The notes: generated from the sequence alone by a model not told the origin. Shown: positions 7,530-14,292, numbered from the stretch's first letter. The stretch: DNA of 16,340 nucleotides from an uncultured Collinsella sp. (GCA_937958315.1 CALFGH010000256.1:1-16340); one strand, 5' to 3'. Program-made: numbers and translations.

Positions 7530-8510
7530 ATGAAATTCGCACGCGATTGTCGTTCGAGCGAATCCAACGAAGCAACCGCGCAGCTGCTGTTCGAAGCGCT
7601 GCCGTGGATTAAAAACCTGACCGGCAAGACGGTCGTTATCAAATATGGCGGAGCAGCCATGGTTGACGAGCAGCTGCGCCGCGACGTGATGAGCGACATC
7701 GTTTTGCTCAAGATTATCGGCATGCGCCCCGTCATCGTGCATGGCGGCGGCAAAGCTATCAACGAGGCACTCAGCCACTATGACATCCCTGTCGAATTTA
7801 AGAACGGGCAGCGCGTGACTACGCCGGCGACCATGGATATCGTGCGCGAGGTGCTGGGCGGCAAGGTTAACCAGGAGCTGGTCGCTGCCATCAACCACCA
7901 CGGTAATTTGGCCGTAGGCGTGTCGGGCAGCGATGCCGGCACGCTCATCGCCGAGCCGCTCGACCCCGAACTCGGTCGCGTGGGCAAAGTGACGCACGTC
8001 AACACCGACTATATCGAGCGCTTGCTCGATAGCGAGTACATTCCCGTAATCGCTACCGTCGCGGCGGGGGAGGACGGCGGCTTCTTCAACATCAACGCCG
8101 ATACCGCCGCCGGCGCCGTTGCGGCGGCGCTTCATGCGCACAAGGCGATTTTTTTGACCGACGTCGACGGTCTGTACAAGGACTTTAGTGATAAGGACTC
8201 GCTCATCTCCAACCTGACGCTCGACGAGGTCAACGAGATGCTCTACGGCGGTGAGGTCGATAAGGGCATGATTCCCAAGCTGCGCGCGGCCGTCGATGCG
8301 CTTGCCGGCGGCGTATTTCGCGCCCACATCATTAACGGTACCACGCCGCATTCGCTGCTCCTGGAGCTGCTGACCGATGCCGGCGTCGGCACCGTGATTC
8401 ATTCCACCGAGACGGCCTACGAGTTCGATACGCACCCGCATCCGCTTTCGACGTTTGCGGCGCGTCTGACCGAGAACCTCGACGAGGTCGAGAAGCTCCA
8501 GACGGTCTAG
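7530..8510 (+). CDS. argB: ArgB, N-acetylglutamate kinase (probably arginine-inhibited)
   Basis: ArgB phosphorylates N-acetylglutamate. Visible kinase motifs are VIKYGGAAM (36-44, K38), VHGGGK (70-75), NINADTAA (187-194), FLTDVDGLY (208-216) and DKGMIPK (244-250). The 326 residues exceed the usual 280-300 because of about 30 residues before the core and about 30 after. The N-terminal part (LLFEALPWIKNLTGKT, 19-34) resembles the kinked N-helix of hexameric, arginine-inhibited kinases such as that of Pseudomonas. This suggests feedback control here, as expected with a recycling ArgJ. I chose ATG 7530. The in-frame TTG at 7479 adds 17 residues with no family resemblance and no clear ribosome site. 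A weak GAGGCAG precedes the ATG. Confidence 0.94.
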   Translation: MKFARDCRSSESNEATAQLLFEALPWIKNLTGKTVVIKYGGAAMVDEQLRRDVMSDIVLLKIIGMRPVIVHGGGKAINEALSHYDIPVEFKNGQRVTTPATMDIVREVLGGKVNQELVAAINHHGNLAVGVSGSDAGTLIAEPLDPELGRVGKVTHVNTDYIERLLDSEYIPVIATVAAGEDGGFFNINADTAAGAVAAALHAHKAIFLTDVDGLYKDFSDKDSLISNLTLDEVNEMLYGGEVDKGMIPKLRAAVDALAGGVFRAHIINGTTPHSLLLELLTDAGVGTVIHSTETAYEFDTHPHPLSTFAARLTENLDEVEKLQTV

Positions 8511-8548
8511 CCGACCCGCGGTCGTCGCGTCCCTGCACCCATAGCCCT

Positions 8549-8562
8549 GCGCCGTACGGCGC
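8549..8562. other. 14-bp perfect palindrome between argB and argD
   Basis: GCGCCGTACGGCGC reads the same on both strands. It lies in the 69-base gap between argB and argD, 17 bases before the argD start. In RNA it would form a short hairpin with little or no loop. No T-run follows, so it is not a terminator. It might be a protein site or an mRNA processing or stability element, but nothing else supports a role. Confidence 0.3.
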
Positions 8563-8579
8563 CCAACGAAAGGCATCTC

Positions 8580-9863
8580 ATGTCACTTGCAACTCAGCAA
8601 TCGCTCGAATCCCATTACGTTATGCATACCTTTGGTCGCTCGCTGGTAGAGTTTGTCGAAGGTCACGGTATGAAGCTCATCGGTGACGATGGTCGTGAGT
8701 ATCTCGACTTTCTCGCTGGTATCGGTGTGTGCAGCCTTGGCCACGGCAACCCTGCAGTGCTCTCGGCGCTCGAGGCTCAGACCAAAAAGCTTCTGCATGT
8801 GTCTAACTACTTCTACATCGAGCAGCGTGGACAGGTCGCGGCGCTGCTGTCCAAGCTTGCCAACGACGACGTAGATAGTGCGTGCGTGCTGGCCGATGCC
8901 ATTGCCGCCGGCGATGAGACCACGGCCGCTGCGCTCGGTGCCCCGGCTGCGGACGAGCAGGTGTGGAAGACGTTCTTTGCCAATTCTGGTGCCGAAGCCA
9001 ACGAGGGCTCGATGAAGCTCGCGCGTCTGTACGCCAAGCGTGCTGGTAACGGCGGCAACACCATCGTATGCATGCGTGGCGGCTTTCACGGTCGTACGCT
9101 CGAGACCATTGCCGCGACCATGCAGGATTGGCTGCAGGACAGTTTTCGCCCGCTGCCGGGTGGCTTTGTGGCCTGCACGCCCAACGATGTAGATGAACTG
9201 CGCGCAATCTTTAAGCAGTTGGGCAGTGAGATTTGCGCAGTGATGCTCGAGCCGATTCAGGGCGAGAGCGGCGTGCATCCCATGACCGAGGAATTTATGG
9301 CTGCGGCGCGCGACTTGGCGCACGAGGTGGGTGCCGTGCTTATCGCCGACGAGGTCCAGTGCGGTATCTTCCGCACGGGTAAGCCGTTTGCGTTCCAGAC
9401 CTATGGCGTGGAGCCCGACATTATGAGCCTTGCCAAGGGCATTGCCGACGGCGTGCCCATGGGCGCCGTGGTGGCAAAGAAGGAGATCGCCGACGTCTTT
9501 AAGCCCGGCGATCATGGTTCGACCTTCGGTGGTAGCTGCTTGGCCATTGCGGCGTGTGCTGCGACGCTCTCCGTGCTTGTGCGCGGCGATTTTGCCGAGC
9601 ATGCTGCCAAGGTTGGCGCCTATATGGAGCAGGCGCTGGCTAAGCTTCCGCATGTGGTAGAGGTGCGTGGTCGCGGCCTGATGCTCGGCTGCGATTTGGA
9701 TGATGCCGCGGGTGATGCACACGACGTCGTGGCCCGTGCATTGGGGGCTGGTGCCGTGATCAACGCTACAGGCGCACATACCCTGCGCTTCCTTCCGCCG
9801 CTCGTGTGCGAGGAGGCCGATGTGGACAGCCTGATCGAGATCCTGGCGGGTGTTTTGGCCTAA
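8580..9863 (+). CDS. argD: ArgD, acetylornithine aminotransferase
   Basis: ArgD is a PLP-dependent class III aminotransferase that converts N-acetylglutamate semialdehyde and glutamate to N-acetylornithine and 2-oxoglutarate. Family blocks in the 427 residues are FLAGIGVCSLGHGNP (44-58), NSGAEANEG (135-143), GGFHGRT (167-173), EPIQGESG (224-231), ADEVQCGIFRTG (256-267, D257 binds the PLP nitrogen), SLAKGIADGVPMGA (283-296, K286 forms the Schiff base) and STFGG (314-318). Between the helix before residue 97 and WKTFFANSG there are about 27 extra residues (roughly 97-126, Ala/Asp-rich) compared with common ArgD proteins. AAAGG precedes the ATG at short distance. It is the last gene of the operon, and argF, argG and argH are not here. 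Confidence 0.93.
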   Translation: MSLATQQSLESHYVMHTFGRSLVEFVEGHGMKLIGDDGREYLDFLAGIGVCSLGHGNPAVLSALEAQTKKLLHVSNYFYIEQRGQVAALLSKLANDDVDSACVLADAIAAGDETTAAALGAPAADEQVWKTFFANSGAEANEGSMKLARLYAKRAGNGGNTIVCMRGGFHGRTLETIAATMQDWLQDSFRPLPGGFVACTPNDVDELRAIFKQLGSEICAVMLEPIQGESGVHPMTEEFMAAARDLAHEVGAVLIADEVQCGIFRTGKPFAFQTYGVEPDIMSLAKGIADGVPMGAVVAKKEIADVFKPGDHGSTFGGSCLAIAACAATLSVLVRGDFAEHAAKVGAYMEQALAKLPHVVEVRGRGLMLGCDLDDAAGDAHDVVARALGAGAVINATGAHTLRFLPPLVCEEADVDSLIEILAGVLA

Positions 9864-9889
9864 CACGGCGCAATAACTTAATTTGGACC

Positions 9890-9948
9890 GGGTTCCGGAC
9901 TGCGGACGTGCCATATGCGGCACGATTCAGCGGTCTGGAGCCCGTTTT
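9890..9948 (+). terminator. Intrinsic terminator of the arg operon
   Basis: A long hairpin starts 27 bases after argD. Outer arms GGGTTCCGGACTGC (9890-9903) and GCGGTCTGGAGCCC (9930-9943) pair over 14 positions, allowing G-U pairs. An inner perfect 6-bp stem CGTGCC/GGCACG (9907-9912, 9919-9924) carries the loop ATATGC. GTTTTG follows directly. The T-run is short but the stem is strong, so termination of argCJBD here is likely. Confidence 0.7.
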
Positions 9949-9976
9949 GCTATCGATTCACCATGGCTGGGATAGG

Positions 9977-10200
9977 CCGTGTGCAAAAAGTGGCAAATAT
10001 GAGTACTGGCACTAACTTCGTAACATATAAATTAGGCACTTTTAGATGAGTTGGGCCACATATGTCCAGTTTTGTAGTTGGCAAATTGGCTTAACTGGAC
10101 TATCGATCGTCGTTCTAATGCCGGATTTGCCTTTTATGACTTCGAAAACGCTGCTACTAAAAAGGTAGCAGTACTCATATTTGGCATTTTTTGCACACGG
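9977..10200. repeat. 224-bp element with 32-bp terminal inverted repeats (MITE-like)
   Basis: The left end (9977-10008, beginning CCGTGTGCAAAAA) and the right end (10169-10200, ending TTTTTGCACACGG) are inverted copies over 32 positions with two mismatches. The interior is AT-richer than its surroundings and has no coding potential. It carries a perfect 8-bp inverted repeat GTCCAGTT/AACTGGAC (10064-10071, 10093-10100) and, next to the right end, a 7-bp hairpin CTGCTAC/GTAGCAG (10151-10157, 10165-10171) that runs into the terminal repeat. This architecture fits a miniature inverted-repeat transposable element or an intergenic palindromic repeat family. I find no target-site duplication and no transposase, so mobility is unproven. 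Confidence 0.6.
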
Positions 10201-10332
10201 GTATTCGCCAAGGGTCCATTTCGCCGCCCGCGCCCCGCTTCGTCGCTCCGCTCCTCGCGTGCTGCGCTGGAAAACGCTTCGCGTTTCCTCAGCTCCGCAC
10301 CCTTGCGGGTTCGAATCCCATGTACCGGGCAC
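10201..10332. other. GC-rich gap ending in a tRNA-3'-end-like relic
   Basis: The stretch 10220-10300 is very GC-rich and dominated by short CGCTCCGC/CGCTTCGCG-type words, with a hairpin-like GGAAAACGC/GCGTTTCC (about 10269-10288). It shows no credible gene. From 10304 to 10330 it reads TGCGGGTTCGAATCCC followed by ATGTACCGGGC, which looks like the T-arm and 3' acceptor strand of a rightward tRNA. No matching 5' half, D-arm or anticodon arm lies upstream. It could be an attachment-site scar, where integration at a tRNA leaves a 3' fragment, or a decayed tRNA gene. The composition differs sharply from the AT-richer element just to its left. Confidence 0.4.
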
Positions 10333-10363
10333 AAAAAAGAAAGGCCTCCATCACTGGAGGCCT
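10333..10363 (-). terminator. Intrinsic terminator of tRNA-Val
   Basis: AGGCCTCC (10342-10349) and GGAGGCCT (10356-10363) form a perfect 8-bp stem with a 6-base loop. Read leftward, the stem is followed by TTTCTTTTTTG, a clear U-rich tail. It lies just 3' of the leftward tRNA-Val gene and should end its transcript. Confidence 0.88.
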
Positions 10364-10373
10364 AACAATTCAA

Positions 10374-10449
10374 TGGTGGGCGATGAGGGATTCGAACCCC
10401 CAGCCTTGTGCGTGTAAAGCACCTGCGCTAACCGTTGCGCCAATCGCCC
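10374..10449 (-). tRNA. tRNA-Val (anticodon UAC)
   Basis: Read on the minus strand, the acceptor GGGCGAT pairs with ATCGCCC, the D-arm is GCGC-AACGGTTA-GCGC, the anticodon loop is TTTACAC with anticodon TAC (valine, codons GUA and others by wobble), and the T-arm is GGGGG-TTCGAAT-CCCTC. The discriminator base is A and the 3' CCA is encoded (10374-10376). The anticodon stem GGTGC/GCACA has a G-A mismatch at its outermost pair (27-43), and the T stem has one G-U pair. Otherwise it is a complete, functional-looking 76-base gene. It lies downstream of asnB in the same direction but has its own promoter and terminator. Confidence 0.93.
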
Positions 10450-10459
10450 GCAGGGACTG

Positions 10460-10487
10460 AGTATAGCGGAAACCCTGCGTGGTTCAC
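10460..10487 (-). promoter_or_regulatory. Promoter of tRNA-Val
   Basis: On the minus strand TATACT (10460-10465) is a near-perfect -10 box. GTGAAC (10482-10487) is a weak -35 box at 16-base spacing. Transcription would start about 4 bases before the tRNA 5' end, giving a very short 5' leader. The sequence also forms an imperfect dyad (AGCGG/CCGCT, 10465-10491) between asnB and the tRNA, which has no T-run and so is weak as a terminator for asnB. Confidence 0.6.
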
Positions 10488-10506
10488 CGCTAATTCATAA
10501 CGAAAT

Positions 10507-12375
10507 CTAAGCGGCGACTTCGGTGCTCTTGTTCTCGTCGATAAAGAAGCGCTTGTACCAAATGAGGAACGTCAGCGTGGTATAGATCTTGCGCTGGTTG
10601 AGCGCGCGGCCCTTAAAGTGATCGTCGAGCAGTTTCATGAGCGCATCGGTGTCAAAGAAATCGGCGGCCCACGGTGCGGTGAAGTATTCCTTTACGTAGT
10701 CGTAGTACTTTTGCTCGCGCAGCCAGAACTTGACCGGTACGGGGAAGCCCACCTTCTTGCGCGTTGCCCACTCGTCGGGCAGCGTGCGGTTGGCAGCGTG
10801 ACGCAGAACGAGCTTGCAGCCTTCTTCGTTAACACGGTAGTTGGCGGGAATGTGCTCGGCAAACTCCATGACCTTCTTGTCCAGGAACGGGACGCGAAGC
10901 TCAAGAGAATGCGCCATGCACATCTTGTCGGCCTTGAGCAGAATGTCGCCCGGTAGCCACATGTTCATATCCAGATACTGTTTCTTGGAAAGCTCGCAGC
11001 AGTTGGGAACCTGCTTGTAGTACTCGGCGCACATCTCGGCGGCGTTCTTGCCGGTGTCATAAGCGGGCTTGAGCACCTCGTCGACCTCGGAGGGATCGAA
11101 CACCTTGGCCTGACCCACATACCAGCGCTCGGGAACCTCGGCGCATTTCGTCAGGAAGTTGTGGCCCTTAAAGTAGGGGAGATGCTGAACGAGTGAGCCC
11201 AGGGCGCGACGTACGCCGAGCGGCACGCGCTTCTTAAAAGTGCGCATCTCGGGGGTGTCCTCGTACCACTCATAGCCGGCAAACAGCTCGTCGGCACCCT
11301 CGCCCGAAAGGACGACGGTGACCTCCTTGGAAGCCATCTGCGCCAGATAGTACAGCGGCACGCTGGACAGGTTCGATTGCGGCTCGTCCATGTGGTACTG
11401 GATATCGGGCAGTGCATCAAAGAACTCGTCGGCGGTAATCATCTTGCGCACGTTCTTGATGCCCAGCTTGTCGGAAAGCTCGGCGGCGTAGTTGGTCTCG
11501 TTGAAGTTCTTGTAATCGAAGCCGACAGAATACGTGGTGTCGGGCATGAGACAGGCGGCAATGTAGCTGGAGTCCACACCGCCAGAAAGGAACGAGCCCA
11601 CCTTAACATCGGCGATTCGGTGCGCAGCGACGCTTTCGTGCACGACCTTGTCGCATTCGTCCACGTACTCCTCGAAGGTCTTGGAGTTGTCGTCGGTGAA
11701 GTCACAGCTCCAGTAACGCTTGATGTCCATGGTGTTGGTCGTCAGGTCATACGTAAAGCAATGCGCCGGGGCAAGCTTGAACACGCCCTTAAAGAAGGTC
11801 TCCTCCGTGGCGGGGAATTGCAGCGTCAGGTAGGGGCGCAGCGCGTCGTGGTTGACAGCCTTCTCAAACTTGGGATGGTCCAGGAAGCTCTTGATCTCGG
11901 AGCCAAACAGCAGCGAGCCATCGGATGCCTGGTAGTAATAGAACGGCTTGATACCAAAGATGTCACGAGCACCAAAGAGTTTGTTCTTGTTCTGGTCGTG
12001 AATCACGAACGCGTACATGCCGCGCAGACGGTTGACCAGGTCCTCGCCCCACTCCTCGTAACCGTGTACCAGGACTTCGGTATCAGCGTTGCAGTGGAAG
12101 GCGTAGCCGGCCGCCTCCAGCTCGGCGCGAAGCTCCTGGAAGTTGTAGATCTCTCCGTTGAAGACAATCGTGACCTTGCCGTCGTCGCTCGACATGGGCT
12201 GGGCTCCAGCTTCGGAAAGATCGAGAATCGAAAGACGACGAAAACCAAGGGCAACGTTGTCGACGATATGCTGGCCGCCCATATCGGGACCACGGTGGAT
12301 GATGCGATTCATCATGGCCGTGAGAACCAGCTCACTCTGTTCATCTGTACCGGTAAAACCGACAAAACCGCACAT
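10507..12375 (-). CDS. asnB: AsnB, glutamine-hydrolysing asparagine synthase
   Basis: AsnB makes asparagine from aspartate, glutamine and ATP. The 622-residue chain has an N-terminal class II glutaminase domain, with Cys2 as nucleophile after Met removal (MCGFVGFTG), RRLSILDLSEAGAQPM (46-61), NGEIYN (73-78) and NADTE (96-100). The C-terminal synthase domain carries the ATP-pyrophosphatase loop LSGGVDSS (263-270) and later the GEGADELFAGY block. I chose the ATG at 12375 because Cys2 must follow the initiator Met and AAAGGATC lies upstream. An in-frame start at 12510 would bury the cysteine at position 47 and must be wrong. Relatives of similar length (LtsA, B. subtilis AsnB) amidate peptidoglycan, so that role is possible given murE and murI nearby, but free asparagine synthesis is the default reading. 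Confidence 0.93.
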   Translation of the reverse strand: MCGFVGFTGTDEQSELVLTAMMNRIIHRGPDMGGQHIVDNVALGFRRLSILDLSEAGAQPMSSDDGKVTIVFNGEIYNFQELRAELEAAGYAFHCNADTEVLVHGYEEWGEDLVNRLRGMYAFVIHDQNKNKLFGARDIFGIKPFYYYQASDGSLLFGSEIKSFLDHPKFEKAVNHDALRPYLTLQFPATEETFFKGVFKLAPAHCFTYDLTTNTMDIKRYWSCDFTDDNSKTFEEYVDECDKVVHESVAAHRIADVKVGSFLSGGVDSSYIAACLMPDTTYSVGFDYKNFNETNYAAELSDKLGIKNVRKMITADEFFDALPDIQYHMDEPQSNLSSVPLYYLAQMASKEVTVVLSGEGADELFAGYEWYEDTPEMRTFKKRVPLGVRRALGSLVQHLPYFKGHNFLTKCAEVPERWYVGQAKVFDPSEVDEVLKPAYDTGKNAAEMCAEYYKQVPNCCELSKKQYLDMNMWLPGDILLKADKMCMAHSLELRVPFLDKKVMEFAEHIPANYRVNEEGCKLVLRHAANRTLPDEWATRKKVGFPVPVKFWLREQKYYDYVKEYFTAPWAADFFDTDALMKLLDDHFKGRALNQRKIYTTLTFLIWYKRFFIDENKSTEVAA

Positions 12376-12500
12376 GCAAGATCCTTTCTGCTGACGGCTC
12401 AGGTGTACTACCGCAAGGATTGCGGCAGCTGATGTCAAATAATCTTTACTATCATGCCAATCTTTTGTTTCGTGATAGGGCATAAGCGCCGAGCGAACCG

Positions 12501-12545
12501 AAAAAACCACGTCCCGATCTTCAGGCGAAGCGGCGGGACGTGGTT
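12501..12545 (-). terminator. Intrinsic terminator in the asnB leader (possible attenuator)
   Basis: AACCACGTCCCG (12505-12516) and CGGGACGTGGTT (12534-12545) pair perfectly over 12 bp with a 17-base loop. Read leftward, the stem ends in a run of T (12506-12501). It therefore stops leftward transcription. It lies 126 bases before the asnB start codon, and no leftward gene lies between it and the divergent murE. A terminator between promoter and gene is the signature of conditional attenuation. Alternatively asnB starts from a promoter downstream of the hairpin, and the terminator insulates it from antisense transcripts. Confidence 0.85.
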
Positions 12546-12613
12546 GCGAACGCTATGTTAAAGAACAGCACCCAGATTTCCTTGGTTTTACACGGGGTGA
12601 ACACTGTTGCCAT

Positions 12614-12641
12614 TTATTAGACCACGGCACAGTCCATGCAA
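12614..12641 (-). promoter_or_regulatory. Candidate upstream promoter of asnB
   Basis: On the minus strand TTGCAT (12636-12641) and TAATAA (12614-12619) are 16 bases apart. Transcription would start near 12607, giving a leader of about 230 bases that begins with a bulged stem (AACAG/CTGTT and CACCC/GGGTG, 12564-12608) and then meets the terminator at 12501-12545. I found no equally good leftward promoter between the terminator and asnB, but one could be missed. The rest of the gap between asnB and murE holds a perfect dyad CCGCAA/TTGCGG (12411-12425), a second one CTATCA/TGATAG (about 12453-12478), and no clear rightward promoter for murE. Confidence 0.45.
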
Positions 12642-12774
12642 TTTTTTAGAAGGCTGTGATGCGCGCAAGGTCAGGTGGCATATTAGGATGGTTGATAATA
12701 CAGAATGTTTCATCGTTTCTGCCGCGGGACGTCTTCTGCCCTTTAAGGCTGAATTTAGCGAGAGAGGTCTTTGT

Positions 12775-14292
12775 ATGTCGAGTCCGACACAAGAGAAGCT
12801 AACTCTGATGCGCTATATAGAGTTGCTCGAGGAAGATGACCTTGTTGTTTCCAGACCGAGCGCTTCGTGCGACCAGCGCATTGAGTTTGCGACTGATGAC
12901 TCGCGCCAGGTGCGTCCGGGCACGTTGTTTGTCTGCAAAGGCCGTGCGTTTAAGCGCGAGTACCTGCTTTCGGCAATCGCCGATGGCGCCGTGGCCTACG
13001 TTTCCGAGGTCGATTACGATGTTGATCTTCCCGCGGTGATTGTGAGCGATATTCGTCGCACGCTCGCCGTGGTGGCAGATGCCTTTTATGGGCACCCGTC
13101 GGGTAAGGTGAAGGTCTGCGCCTTTACAGGCACCAAGGGCAAGTCGACCTGCAGCTTTTATCTGCGCGGCATCCTCGCCAACGAGGCCAAGCTTACGGGC
13201 TGTCATCGACCCGCTCTTAATACGGGCATTGAGTTCGACGACGGCATCGAGACGGGCCCTTCCAAGCTGACGACCCCCGAATCCTTCCTGCTGCAGTCCC
13301 GCATCGCACATGCTGCGGAGGCGGGTGCCCCGTGGCTGGTTATGGAGGCATCGAGTCAGGGCCTCAAATACGAGCGTACGGGCAAGATTGACTTTGAAGT
13401 CGGCGCCTTTACCAATATCGGCGAGGATCACATTTCGCCGATTGAGCATCCGACGCTCGAGGATTACTTTGCCAGCAAGCTCAAAATCTTCTTGCAGAGC
13501 CGTTTTGCCGTGGTCAATCTCGATATGGATAAGGTCGATCGCGTGCTCGAGGCGGCATCTCGTTGCGAACGTACGGTGACGTTCTCCCTGACCGACGAGC
13601 GTGCCGACGTGCTTGCGCTGGCGATTCGCAATGGCGACTGCGGCGTGGTGGCAACGGTGCGCACGCCCCGTTTTACGCGTGACATTGTGATTCCCACGCC
13701 GGTTAAGTTCAATGTGTCCAACGCGCTTGCCGCTATTGCCTGCGCCGAGGCCCTGGGCATTTCCGAAGAGGGTATCGTCCATGGCTTTGAGGGCGTTTTC
13801 GTTCCCGGTCGTATGGAGCTCTATCCGTCCGTATCGGGCAAAATCCTGGGCATCGTCGATTTTGCACATAACGGCATGAGCCTCGAGACACTCCTGCGCG
13901 ACTTGCGCGAGAACTATCCCGAGCGCGAGCTGGCGGTTGTATTTGGCGCTACGGGCGGTAAGGGTGTCGATCGACGCACCACGATGGGCATCGCCGCTGG
14001 CAAGTATGCCGACCGAATCGTGATTACCGAGGATGACCCCGGCCCCGAGGATGTCGAGGACATCTGCGCCGAGATCGCGCGCAACGTTCAAGCGCAGGGA
14101 AATGATAACTGGCAAATCGTGACTGATCGCGTTGCCGCTATCGAGACTGCCGTGCGCGAAACTGTCCGTCCTGCCGTGGTCATCGTGACCGGTAAGGGCG
14201 AGGAAGAGTGTATGCTGCGCAAGAACGGACCCGAGCCTTGTGAGCGCGACGGTTCGATTCTCAAGCGCACCCTTGCGGCGTACGACGCCTAG
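12775..14292 (+). CDS. murE: MurE, UDP-MurNAc-L-Ala-D-Glu:L-lysine (or L-ornithine) ligase
   Basis: MurE adds the third residue of the peptidoglycan stem peptide in the cytoplasm. The 505 residues follow the Mur ligase layout: a UDP-substrate domain with DDSR (41-44) and KGRAFKREYLLSAI (55-68), the ATP domain with P-loop TGTKGKST (118-125), TTPES (166-170), the probable carbamylated lysine K235 in YFASKLKIF, and a C-terminal domain with VPGRME (343-348), DFAHN (362-366) and DDPGPED (420-426). The last motif replaces the DNPR of diaminopimelate-adding enzymes. The whole chain resembles streptococcal lysine-type MurE. ATG 12775 follows AGAGAGGTC and starts where homology starts. Starts at 12607 (TTG) or 12688 add unrelated residues. 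Ornithine instead of lysine is possible but cannot be read from sequence. Confidence 0.88.
   Translation: MSSPTQEKLTLMRYIELLEEDDLVVSRPSASCDQRIEFATDDSRQVRPGTLFVCKGRAFKREYLLSAIADGAVAYVSEVDYDVDLPAVIVSDIRRTLAVVADAFYGHPSGKVKVCAFTGTKGKSTCSFYLRGILANEAKLTGCHRPALNTGIEFDDGIETGPSKLTTPESFLLQSRIAHAAEAGAPWLVMEASSQGLKYERTGKIDFEVGAFTNIGEDHISPIEHPTLEDYFASKLKIFLQSRFAVVNLDMDKVDRVLEAASRCERTVTFSLTDERADVLALAIRNGDCGVVATVRTPRFTRDIVIPTPVKFNVSNALAAIACAEALGISEEGIVHGFEGVFVPGRMELYPSVSGKILGIVDFAHNGMSLETLLRDLRENYPERELAVVFGATGGKGVDRRTTMGIAAGKYADRIVITEDDPGPEDVEDICAEIARNVQAQGNDNWQIVTDRVAAIETAVRETVRPAVVIVTGKGEEECMLRKNGPEPCERDGSILKRTLAAYDA

Noticed and set aside
7446..8576. 376-codon open frame on the minus strand
   Set aside because: It is the antisense shadow of argB, whose motifs are unambiguous on the plus strand.
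8583..9923. 446-codon open frame on the minus strand
   Set aside because: It is the antisense shadow of argD, with no ribosome site and no family resemblance.
9965..10212. Target-site duplication flanking the inverted-repeat element
   Set aside because: The flanks (ending GGGATAGG on the left, starting GTATTCGCC on the right) share no convincing direct repeat.
10078..10460. Overlapping plus-strand open frames of 78-95 codons
   Set aside because: They run across the inverted repeat, the GC-rich tract, the terminator and the tRNA gene, and have no family resemblance.
11377..12432. 351-codon open frame on the plus strand
   Set aside because: It is the antisense shadow of asnB, which has Cys2 and the SGGVDSS loop intact on the minus strand.
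12376..12510. N-terminal extension of AsnB from an upstream ATG
   Set aside because: The glutaminase nucleophile must be Cys2, and an extension would block it. It would also place the start inside the leader terminator.
12501..12613. T-box riboswitch before asnB
   Set aside because: The terminator with CGTCCC/GGGACG arms recalls T-box leaders, but the conserved AGGGTGG-N-ACCGCG core and a stem I with a specifier loop are not visible.
12521..12613. Classical asparagine leader peptide
   Set aside because: The 30-codon frame has one Asn codon only, no ribosome site, and its ATG lies upstream of the predicted transcription start.
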